64,000 nt of DNA, from contig BPKM01000004.1 of NCBI GenBank assembly GCA_026005135.1, forward strand, positions 62,001-126,000, in the 5' to 3' direction. Shown here piece by piece: positions 24,706 through 35,097 of this stretch. The notes below the pieces were generated by a model that was not told where the DNA came from, did not search any database, and worked only from the letters and a program-made list of their open reading frames with translations. The stretch comes from Leptospiraceae bacterium. GTDB lineage: Bacteria; Spirochaetota; Leptospiria; Leptospirales; Leptonemataceae. Position 1 is the stretch's first letter. Each line of letters opens with the position of its first letter. The position numbers and the translations under genes were made by a program.

Positions 24706-26811
24706 ATGGCAAAGCTTAAGCATCAATCAAAAATATATGAAAATATTTTAGAAGTAGTTACCAATTTAACATCTTTAATGAATCAAAGTCAGAATGCTCA
24801 ATATCTTTTAGAAAAATTTTTAGATGAATGCATTAAAATTACAGAAGCTGATTCAGGAAGTATAATGCTTCTTGATGAAAATAAAGAATATTTAAATGCA
24901 ATTGTTGCAATTGGTCTTAATAAAGAATCATCTGGTATGAAATTAAAAATAGGAGAAGGTATTACTGGATGGGTAGCAAAGCATAAAAAACCACGCATCA
25001 TTGATGATGCATATAATGAAAAAGACTATATACGCGTAAGAGATGATTTAATTTCTGAGATTGCCGTTCCCATGATTTATAATGATGATATTATAGGTGT
25101 TTTATCTCTTGATTCTAAAAAACCATCTGCCTTTACAGAAGAAGATGCTATTTTATTACAAATTGTTGCAAATCTATCTGTTGCTATCTTTGTTAAAATT
25201 CAGGATAATGAATTATTGAAAATCAGAGAAAAGTTTCATAAAATTCTTTTAGAAATTTCTTCTGTTATTACTAAATCTACCAATTTACAGGAAGTTTTCG
25301 AAGAGATTATGACTATAACACAAAAAGTCATTCGAATTCATCGAAGTACATTATTCTTATACGATAAAAAAGATAAATTACTAAAAGTTCATGCAACCTA
25401 TGGATTTCATAACGAGGAATCAAAATCAGTTGTATATGAACCAGGAGAAGGAATAACAGGTAATGTATTTTTAAATAAAAAACCTGTTTTTATTCCAAGT
25501 GCAAAAAATGAACCTGGTTTTTTAAATCGAATGAAAATTGTCACAGAAGATCTTGATTTAGGGTATTATTGTTGTCCAATTTTAAGTGGTGTTGATGTAG
25601 TAGGTGTTTTTTCTATATTTACCCATATCTATGAAGAAAATAATTCCAAAGAAATTTTAGAATTTTTACAAATTTTATCTACTTTTATTTCTCAGGCAAT
25701 TACAATACAAAAACTTATAGAAGAAGAAACCCAACCCTTTATTGCAGAAAATATACGATTAAGACTGGAATTATCCAAAAAATATCGATTTGGAAATTTG
25801 ATTGGTAAATCTCCTAAAATGATTCATCTTTTTGAACAAATCCAATTAATAGCAGACTCTAAAAGTTCAGTTCTTCTAATAGGAGAATCAGGAACAGGTA
25901 AAGAATTGATCGCTTCTGCAATTCATTATAATAGCTCCCGAAAAGAAATGCCCTTTATAAAAATCAATTGTGCTGCTATTCCAGAAACATTATTGGAAAG
26001 TGAACTATTTGGATATAAAAAAGGAGCATTTACAGGAGCTACTTCTGATAAAAAAGGAAAATTCGAAATTGCAGATGGAGGAACCATATTTTTAGACGAA
26101 ATAGGAGAAATGGATTTATCTTTACAGGCTAAGCTATTAAGAGTATTACAGGAGAAAGAAATTGAACCAATTGGTGGAAAAACAAAAAAGGTTGATATTC
26201 GAATTATCGCTGCGACAAATGCAAATTTAGAAGAATTAATTCAGCAGAAAAGATTTCGACCTGATTTATATTATAGACTTAATGTAATTCGCTTAGAAAT
26301 ACCACCATTACGAGAACGAAAAGAAGATATTCTATTATTAACTAAATATTTTATTGAAAAATATGCAAAAGAAAACGAAAAAGAAATTCATAGTATTACA
26401 CCAGAAGCAATCAAACTATTAGAAAGTTATGATTGGCCAGGAAATGTTCGAGAATTGGAAAACTTAATCGAAAGAGCAGTTGTCTTGAATCAATCTGGCA
26501 TTCTTGATGTTAAAGATTTTAAAGAAATTTTAAATAAAATTCAAACAGATAATAACATTCCTACAATGTCAGATGGTTTTATTGCCCCAGCTTTCTCTTA
26601 TGAAGGCTCTGAATTTAATGAATTAAACACACATTCACTTGAATTATACGAAGGTAGAGTATATCAAACCGTCATAAGCGAAATAGAAAAAAAATTAATT
26701 TTATACGCATTAAAACGCTCTAAATACATAAAAACAAAAGCAGCAAAATTTCTTGGTATCAATAGAAATACACTTGATAAAAGAATTAAAGAATTAAATA
26801 TCGAATATTGA
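24706..26811 (+). CDS. Sigma-54-dependent transcriptional activator with two GAF domains
   Basis: A 701-residue FhlA-type activator. Two GAF sensor domains occupy about 15-165 and 185-335. The AAA+ domain at about 365-590 has Walker A GESGTGKE, the sigma-54 contact loop GAFTGA, Walker B TIFLDEIGEM and the arginine region RFRPDLYYRLNV. A Fis-type helix-turn-helix closes the protein (TKAAKFLGINRNTLDKRIKEL). There is no receiver domain, so it answers to ligands bound by the GAF domains rather than to a histidine kinase. It overlaps the next gene by one base (TGATG), suggesting a linked function in peptide or nutrient sensing. A candidate sigma-54 promoter lies at 32.08 kb. Confidence 0.93.
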   Translation: MAKLKHQSKIYENILEVVTNLTSLMNQSQNAQYLLEKFLDECIKITEADSGSIMLLDENKEYLNAIVAIGLNKESSGMKLKIGEGITGWVAKHKKPRIIDDAYNEKDYIRVRDDLISEIAVPMIYNDDIIGVLSLDSKKPSAFTEEDAILLQIVANLSVAIFVKIQDNELLKIREKFHKILLEISSVITKSTNLQEVFEEIMTITQKVIRIHRSTLFLYDKKDKLLKVHATYGFHNEESKSVVYEPGEGITGNVFLNKKPVFIPSAKNEPGFLNRMKIVTEDLDLGYYCCPILSGVDVVGVFSIFTHIYEENNSKEILEFLQILSTFISQAITIQKLIEEETQPFIAENIRLRLELSKKYRFGNLIGKSPKMIHLFEQIQLIADSKSSVLLIGESGTGKELIASAIHYNSSRKEMPFIKINCAAIPETLLESELFGYKKGAFTGATSDKKGKFEIADGGTIFLDEIGEMDLSLQAKLLRVLQEKEIEPIGGKTKKVDIRIIAATNANLEELIQQKRFRPDLYYRLNVIRLEIPPLRERKEDILLLTKYFIEKYAKENEKEIHSITPEAIKLLESYDWPGNVRELENLIERAVVLNQSGILDVKDFKEILNKIQTDNNIPTMSDGFIAPAFSYEGSEFNELNTHSLELYEGRVYQTVISEIEKKLILYALKRSKYIKTKAAKFLGINRNTLDKRIKELNIEY

Positions 26812-28619
26812 TGAAAATGCATAAAACTATTACTTATATTTTTTTAGTTTTTTTAGTAATTTTTTGTCGAAAACCATTTAATAATCCTTATACAGATATT
26901 GATCCAAAAAATAAGATTTTATTTTCTGCACTAACAGATGAACCAAGAACATTAGATCCAGTAAGAGCGACAGATTCTATTTCCATAACAATTTTATCGA
27001 ATATCACCGCTACTGCCTATCAATATGATTATAAAATTAGACCATTAAAAATAATTCCATTGCTTGCAACAGAAGAGCCAGAAACAGGATATAAAATTTA
27101 TAAAAATCAAAAAGTATATTACTTTCGATTTAAAATTAAAGAATCTTATTATTATCCAGAAAAATGCTTAAATCATCAAAAACGTAAAATTTTAATTGAT
27201 GATTTTATTTTAACTATTAAACGAACAGCTAACCGTAGAATTAATCCATTTGCCTTTCCTTTATTGGATAATATTATAGGTTTTTTAGATTATTCAAAGT
27301 ATTTAGAACAATCGCAAAATGAAAAAGAAAATCCAGCAATTTATAATAAAGAAATTGAAGGTGTTAAAAAATGGGGTAATAATGGATTAGAAATCTTGTT
27401 AAAAAAACCAGATCCCAGAATAAAATATTTTTTTGCAATGACCGCTTCTTCCCCTACCCCTTATGAATGTTTAGATTATGCTTCTAAGAATAAGGATTTT
27501 TTATTAGATCATAATCCCATAAGTTCTGGTGCATTTTATTTATACGAATGGAAAAGAAATCAAAGAATGAGATTAAAAAAGAATCCATATTATAAAGAAT
27601 TTAGCATATATTTTAAAGAACCCTTACCAAGAATCAATGAAGTTTATTTTTCCGTTATACGTTCTGGACCAACAATATGGACATTATTTCGTCAGGGATA
27701 TATTGATCGAATAGGTTTAAATCAGGATACAATGCAACAGGTTCTTGATGGAACAGTTTTATCAGATAAATATAAAAAAATGGGAATTCAATTAAGTATG
27801 GCAAAAGAACCTGTCACTTATGGATGGGTCTTTAATTTAGAAGATCCTCTTTTTAAAAATAATGTATATTTACGAAGAGCCATTACCTGTGCATTGGATA
27901 TAGAGGAATTAATCTATCGTTTTTTTCGAAATCGTGCTATACCAGCTAATGGGTTAATTCCACCAGAAATGGAAGGTTATTTAGAAAATGATCCTTTATT
28001 AAGAAAATATCCTATTAGAAATTGTCAGAATCTCGTACCAGAATTATTAAAACAAGCTGGTTATCCAAAAGGAATCAATCCAAAAACCAAACAAAATCTA
28101 ATTATAAGATTAACAGCAGTAGCAAGTTCAGGAAGTACAGCAGTTTACCAATTTTACACCGAATCCTTAGCAAAATATGGTATTAAACTTAAAGTAGATT
28201 TATATGATGCTCCAACATTTTTTGAAAAACGACACAAAAGAGAATTTCAAATCGCAGGTTGGGGATGGGGGGCAGATTATCCTGATCCACAAAATTTCTT
28301 TCAGCTTTTTTATAGTAAAAACATAGAAACAGGTTATAACGAAGCAGGATATAAAAATCTGGAATATGATCAACTCTATGAACAACTACTTATAGAAACC
28401 AACGAAAATGAAAGAAAAAAAATTATCTATCGTTTAAATGAACTTTTATTACGAGACTTACCTGTTGCCTTTACCTTCCATCCTGTTACTTTTGCTATTC
28501 AATGGCCCTGGGTAGAACCAATCATACCACATCCCTTAGACTTAAATCAATTAAAATATAGAAATCTTGATCCAGAATTACGATATCAAAAATGGTTAGA
28601 ATTAAATGCAATATTTTAA
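26811..28619 (+). CDS. Peptide/oligopeptide ABC transporter substrate-binding lipoprotein (SBP family 5)
   Basis: A 602-residue family 5 extracellular solute-binding protein. It has an N-terminal hydrophobic segment with the lipobox VIFC, then FSALTDEPRTLDPVRATDSI, the mid-protein SSGAFYLYEWKRNQRMRLKKNPYY signature and the C-terminal AGWGWGADYPDPQNFFQLFYS block. It would bind peptides or a similar solute and deliver them to an ABC permease, but no permease or ATPase gene is adjacent, so it may act with a distant transporter or as a sensor. The ATG at 26811 overlaps the upstream stop codon in TGATG, indicating coupled translation with the activator gene. Confidence 0.9.
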   Translation: MKMHKTITYIFLVFLVIFCRKPFNNPYTDIDPKNKILFSALTDEPRTLDPVRATDSISITILSNITATAYQYDYKIRPLKIIPLLATEEPETGYKIYKNQKVYYFRFKIKESYYYPEKCLNHQKRKILIDDFILTIKRTANRRINPFAFPLLDNIIGFLDYSKYLEQSQNEKENPAIYNKEIEGVKKWGNNGLEILLKKPDPRIKYFFAMTASSPTPYECLDYASKNKDFLLDHNPISSGAFYLYEWKRNQRMRLKKNPYYKEFSIYFKEPLPRINEVYFSVIRSGPTIWTLFRQGYIDRIGLNQDTMQQVLDGTVLSDKYKKMGIQLSMAKEPVTYGWVFNLEDPLFKNNVYLRRAITCALDIEELIYRFFRNRAIPANGLIPPEMEGYLENDPLLRKYPIRNCQNLVPELLKQAGYPKGINPKTKQNLIIRLTAVASSGSTAVYQFYTESLAKYGIKLKVDLYDAPTFFEKRHKREFQIAGWGWGADYPDPQNFFQLFYSKNIETGYNEAGYKNLEYDQLYEQLLIETNENERKKIIYRLNELLLRDLPVAFTFHPVTFAIQWPWVEPIIPHPLDLNQLKYRNLDPELRYQKWLELNAIF

Positions 28620-28814
28620 AGGTATACATATCAAAACTCCAAATAATGTGGTTTAAATTGGGAAAAAAATTTTAAAGTCTTATAAATAATTTAATGAAAC
28701 ATTAGCATTATATATTGTAAAAACAGATTAAAGTTCCTATTCCAATACTTACTATTTTATCATCTATAATTTAAAAGTTTAGTATTAAATCAATGATTGA
28801 TTATAATAATTATA

Positions 28815-30206
28815 TTACTCATGATTTTCGTAAGCTTCGTTTCCATGTTCTATTGTATCCAAACCTTCTATTTCTTCTTCTTCTGGCACTCTTAAACCTA
28901 TAGTATATTTTAATATTAAAAATAATATTAATCCACTAAAAAATCCCCAAACAAAAGCTATACCTACACCCAATAATTGAGTTAAAAATAAATTCCAATT
29001 GCCACCATAGAAAAGTCCTTTTGCACCTGTGCCATACGATGGATGAGCAAATAAACCTGCAGAAATTGTTCCCCATACTCCACAAATACCATGAACAGAT
29101 ATTGCACCTACAGGATCATCTACTTTAATGTAATCAAAGAATAAGACTGATAGTACTACCAATATACCAGCAATAAATCCAATAATAATGGAATCAGTTG
29201 GACTTACATTATTACATGGAGATGTAATGGCTACAAGACCGGATAATACTCCATTTAATATCATTGTCAAATCCGCTTTTCTAAATAATATCCATGAAAT
29301 TATTAAAGATCCTATTGCGCCAGAAGATGCTGCAAGATGAGTATTCAGACTGATAATTGCAAAATTTCCTTCTTTTATTGTTAAAGTAGAACCAGGATTA
29401 AAACCAAACCAACCAAGCCATAAAATAAAAACACCAAGAGTAGATAATGGCAAACTATGCCCCATAATAGGTTGTGGAATTCCATCTAAATATTTACCTA
29501 TTCTGGGCCCAAGAACGATTGAACCTGCCAGACCAATCCATCCACCCATAGAATGAACGACTGTTGAACCTGCAAAATCAATAAAACCTTTATCATAAAG
29601 AAAACCATGATTATCAGAAAATAATAAATTACCCCAGGCAAGACTACCAAATACTGGATAAATAAATGCAGAAATAATGAATGAAGCAATAAAGTAAGAA
29701 ATAAATTTTGTTCTTTCTGCCATAGCACCTGAAACAATAGTTGCAGAAGTTGCACAGAATACAGATTGAAAAAAGAAAAAAGAAAAATTATAAGCATCTG
29801 GTTTGTTATTAAGCAATAAAAGATTATCAATAGATATAACTTTACCTATTCCAAAATTTTCGAATAATGGTTGAGCAAACATAATAGAAAATCCAAAAAA
29901 ATAAAATCCTATTACACCAATTGAAACATCAACCAGGTTTTTGGTTAATATATTAACTGTATTCTTCTTCCTTATAAAACCAGATTCAACTAAAGCAAAA
30001 CCTGCTTGCATAAAAAATACAAGCACACCAGTAATTATGATCCAGAAAATATCTGTTTCTTTATTTAACGTATCTAATTGATTCTTAAGTAATTCTATTT
30101 GCTGATTAGAATTGGTAATATCTTTAATATTATTATCTGCAAATAAAGGTGTTTCTATGAATATTAAAATTAATAACAAAATATATTTATAAATACTTAC
30201 TATCAT
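28815..30206 (-). CDS. amt: Ammonium transporter (Amt family)
   Basis: A 463-residue Amt channel. It begins with a cleavable-looking signal peptide (MIVSIYKYILLLILIFIETPLFA), then a spacer, then eleven membrane helices. Family landmarks include FMQAGFALVESGFIRKKN, FAGSTVVHSMGGWIGLAG (first pore histidine), GWFGFNPGST, NTHLAASSGA and DDPVGAISVHGICGVWGTI (second conserved histidine). The frame is open to 30266, but AGAGGT just before the ATG at 30206 fixes the start. It begins 13 bases after the stop of the RsbU-type phosphatase gene and is probably in one operon with it. No PII-protein gene follows, which is unusual for amt. Confidence 0.93.
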   Translation of the reverse strand: MIVSIYKYILLLILIFIETPLFADNNIKDITNSNQQIELLKNQLDTLNKETDIFWIIITGVLVFFMQAGFALVESGFIRKKNTVNILTKNLVDVSIGVIGFYFFGFSIMFAQPLFENFGIGKVISIDNLLLLNNKPDAYNFSFFFFQSVFCATSATIVSGAMAERTKFISYFIASFIISAFIYPVFGSLAWGNLLFSDNHGFLYDKGFIDFAGSTVVHSMGGWIGLAGSIVLGPRIGKYLDGIPQPIMGHSLPLSTLGVFILWLGWFGFNPGSTLTIKEGNFAIISLNTHLAASSGAIGSLIISWILFRKADLTMILNGVLSGLVAITSPCNNVSPTDSIIIGFIAGILVVLSVLFFDYIKVDDPVGAISVHGICGVWGTISAGLFAHPSYGTGAKGLFYGGNWNLFLTQLLGVGIAFVWGFFSGLILFLILKYTIGLRVPEEEEIEGLDTIEHGNEAYENHE

Positions 30207-30219
30207 ATTACCTCTTATA

Positions 30220-32019
30220 TTATTTTTTATTATATAATTCATCCAGTTTGAAATATTTTTTTCCAAATTGTTGATAATAATAGTTGGCTTTTTCTATCTG
30301 ATTATCATTCAAATATGACTGTATTAGAAATCTTATAGCTTTTTCATTTTCAGGTTGTTTTGCCAGTACTATCCTTAAATATTCCCGTGTTTTTTTATAG
30401 TCTTTTAATTTAAAATAACAGAATCCAGCATATAGATATATTAAATAATTTTTAGGCTGAATATATTTAATATATTCTTCAATATAAAATAATGCTCTGT
30501 CGTAATTTTTATTTTTTAAATAATATAAACTTGCAAGATATAAATTTTTAATTAAGCTTTTTTCTAACTTGTAGATTTCATAGAAATCTTTTTCTTTTAG
30601 TTCTTTATTCTTTTTATATAATCTATTAAGAATGTTATATGTAATAGTAGAAAAAGAAACTATAATCATACTTCTATCATCTTCCTGGGCAACTGAAGAT
30701 GCAAATTCATCAAAAATGGTAAAGAAAGAAAGAACAAGTTGTTCAGGATTAATAAATTGATTTTTTTCTTGAAAATATTTACATTCCATTAAAAAAGTAT
30801 TTTTTAATCTATCCAGACCAAATTGTATTCTATCTTTATTTTTTTGTTCATAAAAACCATCAGTATAAAAAATTAATACATCTCCAGACATAAAATTTCC
30901 TGTAACCAATTCTAAATTTTCTCGTTCTAATTCAGCAATTCCTAAAGGTAACCCTTTTCCATCAAGTTCTTTCATTTGAGCATCTTTGTAAGAAAAATAT
31001 AAGACAGGAGTTTGTCCTCCATTAATAAATTCAAAATCATAATTCGCATATATTTTTAATATTTGTGCAGTAAAATATACACCATCAGGTAAATAAGGGA
31101 TAATCTTTTCGTTAAGCTCTACTAAAATATCCTGTAATTGATCCGTTTTCTGAATAATAGATTCAAGTAGTTGATGGATAACAAGAGTTATCATGGATGC
31201 TGGTATTCCATGTCCAGAAACATCACATAGAAAGATTAATAAAAAATTTTCATTCCTAAATATTCTATAATAATCTCCGCTTATTTCTGACATGGGTTCA
31301 TAATGATGAAAAAAATGTATCCCATTCCAGGGAAGATAATGAGAATGAATAATTAATTGTTGAATTTTTTTTGCTATTTTTAAATCATATTGAATTTGCT
31401 TTTTCATTGTATATAGATTTTGTAAGAGTTCTACTTGCTTGATAATAAGCCCTATTTGAGAAGCTAAAGCTGTTAATATTTCTAAATCATCTTTTTTATA
31501 AAAGTATGAAATTTTACTTTCCAGAGAAATTATTCCTAATAAAGAATTCTGATACTTAATTGGTACACATATAACTGAACCTTTTTGTTTTTTGTTTTTA
31601 TAATAAATTCGTAAATCATTTATTAGTAATGCCTGATTATCTTTAAATACTTGAAAAATATAGGGTTTATCTTGTAAAATTTTATCATTATTCTTTTCCT
31701 CTTCAGTATCAAAATCTTGATTTTCTCTGGAATATTTTCTAATAAGCTGAAAATAATTTTGAAATTCGCTATTTCCATTTTGTGAATTCATTTTTTTTTG
31801 AAATTCAACTAAATAAATATAAATATAATCTGGTTCAAATATTTCTTTACATAAAAAAACCGTCTGATCCCATAGTTCTTTTTCTGTTGAAGTATTTATT
31901 AAATTCCTTAATATATACAATAAAATATCAATCTTATTCTTAGAGGTTAAACCACCAACAACAATTCTATTACCTCTATAATTAATAACCTTTCTTTTTC
32001 CATATTTAAGATCTATCAT
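30220..32019 (-). CDS. GAF domain-SpoIIE/RsbU-type protein phosphatase with C-terminal TPR
   Basis: A 599-residue signalling protein. An N-terminal GAF domain (about 30-200) is followed by a short helix linker and a PP2C-like SpoIIE domain: IHFFHHYEPMSEISGDYYRIF, FLCDVSGHGIPASMI and GDVLIFYTDGFYEQ carry the metal-binding aspartates. The C-terminal 120 residues form TPR repeats (LIYLYAGFCYFKLKDYKKTREYLRIVL). Such proteins dephosphorylate anti-sigma-factor antagonists. The ATG at 32019 is preferred to a TTG four codons upstream. Amt follows immediately, so this phosphatase may be tied to nitrogen status. A sigma-54-like promoter lies about 55 bases upstream. Confidence 0.88.
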   Translation of the reverse strand: MIDLKYGKRKVINYRGNRIVVGGLTSKNKIDILLYILRNLINTSTEKELWDQTVFLCKEIFEPDYIYIYLVEFQKKMNSQNGNSEFQNYFQLIRKYSRENQDFDTEEEKNNDKILQDKPYIFQVFKDNQALLINDLRIYYKNKKQKGSVICVPIKYQNSLLGIISLESKISYFYKKDDLEILTALASQIGLIIKQVELLQNLYTMKKQIQYDLKIAKKIQQLIIHSHYLPWNGIHFFHHYEPMSEISGDYYRIFRNENFLLIFLCDVSGHGIPASMITLVIHQLLESIIQKTDQLQDILVELNEKIIPYLPDGVYFTAQILKIYANYDFEFINGGQTPVLYFSYKDAQMKELDGKGLPLGIAELERENLELVTGNFMSGDVLIFYTDGFYEQKNKDRIQFGLDRLKNTFLMECKYFQEKNQFINPEQLVLSFFTIFDEFASSVAQEDDRSMIIVSFSTITYNILNRLYKKNKELKEKDFYEIYKLEKSLIKNLYLASLYYLKNKNYDRALFYIEEYIKYIQPKNYLIYLYAGFCYFKLKDYKKTREYLRIVLAKQPENEKAIRFLIQSYLNDNQIEKANYYYQQFGKKYFKLDELYNKK

Positions 32020-32072
32020 AAAACAACCCAAAATTTATTATTAATTGATTTTATCTTATCTTTTTAATTTAT

Positions 32073-32090
32073 TGCAAATAATATACCCAT
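32073..32090 (-). promoter_or_regulatory. Candidate sigma-54 promoter
   Basis: On the minus strand GGG-TATATTATTT-GCA gives the -24 GG and -12 GC dinucleotides with exactly ten bases between them, and TTT before GC as usual. It sits about 55 bases upstream of the phosphatase-amt operon start. Sigma-54 control of ammonium uptake is common elsewhere. The match is short and the region AT-rich, so chance is possible. Confidence 0.4.
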
Positions 32091-32410
32091 AATATACATC
32101 ATATTTATTTAAACAAAATGCTTATTATTCACACATATTATATTAATATTGCTTAATATTTATACAAAATATTTTTCTGTACAACTTACATAACCAAATA
32201 ATGATATAATAAGAAAACTTAATAACTTCTGATTAATTAAATGATGATCCTGAGCTTTATTATTCTTTTAAAGTAATGTTTTATTTTATATAATTGATTT
32301 TAGTACAATTTTAATATAAGGAATTATTTCTTTATTACTTTACACATATATAAATACAAAAAAGTTTACTTCAATACTATTTATATCTTATAGAATAATA
32401 ATAAATTTAT
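32091..32410. other. Non-coding gap between divergent operons
   Basis: About 320 AT-rich bases between the phosphatase-amt operon and lptD. It must contain the lptD promoter, but no single site stands out and no repeat or RNA fold was recognised. Confidence 0.5.
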
Positions 32411-35074
32411 ATGGTAAATAAAAAAAAAACTTATATATCTATTATACAGCTGATTATTTTATTTTATATAAAGTCATTGTATAGTTTACCAGAAACCAAT
32501 CATAATCCAGCAAAAAGTTTATTAATAAAACCAGAATCCGAAATAAAAACAATACCTTTTTCCAACCAAAAAAAACCTAAAATTATCATAGAAAATATCG
32601 ATTCGGCTACATTTTTACAGGCAGAAGAACAATCTAAAGGTATAGTACGTTTTTTTGGTAGAATTAAGGTAACATTAAAAACTGGTTATTTTTATGCAGA
32701 TGAAGTTATTATAGATACAAATCGAAAAGAATTGTTTGCTTCTGGTAATATAGAATATTACGAAGAAAATGCTTATATTACCGTAGAAAAAGTAATTTAT
32801 GATTATGAACATGGATATGGGATTTTTTATAATGGAAAAGGCTATAAAGATCCTGTATATTTTACAGGTTTTGATGTTAAAGGTTTAGGCGAAAATCGAT
32901 TTGAATTAAGTGATGCTTTTTTTACAACATGTTCTTCCCAAAAACCCCATTATCATTTTTCTGCAAAAAAAATATTTTTATTTGATAATAATGAAATTTT
33001 AGCTTTAGGTGTATGGTATCATGTTGGAGGTGTTCCTTTAATTCCATTACCTTTTTATTATTCTAATCCATGGGGAACAGGTATTATAACACAATTTGGT
33101 TATAGTAATATCATGGGATATTATTTACAAAATACTTATCAATTTAGTATTCCAGAAGCATATTTAAATGATTTTTTACCTATTGCATATCGTTTTAAAT
33201 TAGATTATTACGAAAAAACAGGTACATTTTTTGGTGCAGAATTATATCGATTTACCCCATCATTAAGCTATATAATGGATTTAGGAATAGCAGAATTTAA
33301 GCGATATGAAATTTCTCCAGATTTTCGTGAAAAAAATCTTCTAAGAGTAACCAATAAAATCCTACAAAAAGATGGAACTTACAAAGAAGAAAAATATAAA
33401 TGGAGTAAAATTTTTTCTTTAATATCTTATAACAATTTTGATTCAAAAAAAAATCGAACACAAAAATTAACTATTAAAATCTTAAATTATTCCCATCGAT
33501 TTTTTGAATATGAATTTGGTGGAAGATATATTCCAGATTCTACTATACCAGCCCTTTATAAAACAACAGAACCAGGTAGAGGTATAATACAAAATCAAAA
33601 TGAATATGTTTTATATTATAACGATAGAATAGATGATTTAACAATTAATTTTCAGGCATCTCGTATTAAAATATGGAGAGAAAAATCTAATTTCCCAGAC
33701 TCAAAATATATTCCAGTACAGGATATTATTCCAACATTGGATATTAGTAAAAATATCTTTCTTGGATATATCTTTAATTTACCTTTTTACTGGAATAATC
33801 GATTCCATTATGATGCAAATAAAATTTACACTGATGGAAAACCCTATTATACAACTCATACTGCCAGATTTGAAACAGATTTAAAAACCTATATTGGATT
33901 TTATCCATTTTTTAGTTTTTCCCCAAGTATTGGTTATGGAGGGCAAAAAGTTTCTCCTTATAACGAAAATATGAGTGATGATGCATATAACGATCTGGTT
34001 ATCTATGCTAAAAAACAATCCTATGAATATTGGTTTACCCAACATCAATTAATATTGGGTCCATATGAATTGAATCTTGAACTTAATTATACAAGAAAAG
34101 ATACTGTTCGGGAAGAATTACTGGATACCAGTCTTGTTAATGTAAATGGTTTTAATAATAGACAAAAAATTAATGAAACGCAAATTAAATTAAATTTCTT
34201 TCCTGTATCTTATTTTAATTTATCAGCAGAAAGTATATATGATCATCGTGAATTTGAATATAAAAGACCTTATTTAGAACGCTGGACATATCCAATTGTA
34301 AGAACAGAATTATATATTAATTTTTTAAATTTATTTAAAGAATCTCGTTATCATTTACTCAGTAGAAAAAGAATACATATATCAGAAATAAAAATCTCCA
34401 ATGATTATGTATATGATCATTTGAATACAAGAGATCATTCCAATTTACTGGGAATTTCTTTTATAATGTCTAATTTTGATTTGATCTTTTTTAAAAGACT
34501 TCGCTATTTAGAATTAGGTTATTACTGGTATCATGTATATTATCAACCAGAATTAGATCATATGAGATTTCTGGCTAAATTAGATATTCAATTAACAAGA
34601 AATATTTATTTTGAAATGGAAATGGAATCACGACTTACACAACCAGAACGTTATACCAATCAAAATAATCAATGTCAGATAATAAGTGGTTCTATAAAAT
34701 GTATTCCAGAAGAATGGATTCCAGAATCCCAAAAAAATACTACTTTTGGTCAAGATATTATTAATTCTACTGGAATCAATGGAAGCGAAAAAAGACAAAA
34801 TTCTGCTTTTAATATAGGATACTTCCAAGGAAGTTTAATTTTTGATTTACATGATTGGGAACTTCGTTTTGGATATGAATTGCAACAAAAAAGTATGTTA
34901 GCAGGTGTAAATACAATAAATGTCGTTAACTATTATGATAATAAAATCTTCTTTAGTTTTAATTTTATTAAATTTGATATTGGTGGATTATCTCGAAGAC
35001 CAAGCAAATTCATTATTCATAGAGAGAAAGTAAATCCATTTGATATTGCAAAAACTCAATTTTATATTAGATAA
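32411..35074 (+). CDS. lptD: LPS-assembly protein LptD (OstA family)
   Basis: An 887-residue outer membrane protein. After a signal segment (ending near SLYSLPE) comes an OstA/LptA-like jellyroll (IVRFFGRIKVTLKTGYFYADEVIIDTNRKELFASGNIEYYE and following strands). A large beta-barrel with alternating aromatic strands extends to the C-terminus. The junction FFTTCSSQKPHYHFSAKKIFLFDNNEILALGVWYHVGGVPLIPLPFYY is a strong family signature. It inserts LPS or a similar glycolipid in the outer leaflet with LptE. A CxS pair is seen in the signature but the four-cysteine pattern of E. coli LptD is not apparent. It is monocistronic. Confidence 0.87.
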   Translation: MVNKKKTYISIIQLIILFYIKSLYSLPETNHNPAKSLLIKPESEIKTIPFSNQKKPKIIIENIDSATFLQAEEQSKGIVRFFGRIKVTLKTGYFYADEVIIDTNRKELFASGNIEYYEENAYITVEKVIYDYEHGYGIFYNGKGYKDPVYFTGFDVKGLGENRFELSDAFFTTCSSQKPHYHFSAKKIFLFDNNEILALGVWYHVGGVPLIPLPFYYSNPWGTGIITQFGYSNIMGYYLQNTYQFSIPEAYLNDFLPIAYRFKLDYYEKTGTFFGAELYRFTPSLSYIMDLGIAEFKRYEISPDFREKNLLRVTNKILQKDGTYKEEKYKWSKIFSLISYNNFDSKKNRTQKLTIKILNYSHRFFEYEFGGRYIPDSTIPALYKTTEPGRGIIQNQNEYVLYYNDRIDDLTINFQASRIKIWREKSNFPDSKYIPVQDIIPTLDISKNIFLGYIFNLPFYWNNRFHYDANKIYTDGKPYYTTHTARFETDLKTYIGFYPFFSFSPSIGYGGQKVSPYNENMSDDAYNDLVIYAKKQSYEYWFTQHQLILGPYELNLELNYTRKDTVREELLDTSLVNVNGFNNRQKINETQIKLNFFPVSYFNLSAESIYDHREFEYKRPYLERWTYPIVRTELYINFLNLFKESRYHLLSRKRIHISEIKISNDYVYDHLNTRDHSNLLGISFIMSNFDLIFFKRLRYLELGYYWYHVYYQPELDHMRFLAKLDIQLTRNIYFEMEMESRLTQPERYTNQNNQCQIISGSIKCIPEEWIPESQKNTTFGQDIINSTGINGSEKRQNSAFNIGYFQGSLIFDLHDWELRFGYELQQKSMLAGVNTINVVNYYDNKIFFSFNFIKFDIGGLSRRPSKFIIHREKVNPFDIAKTQFYIR

Positions 35075-35097
35075 GCTCATAATTTATATATGTTTTC

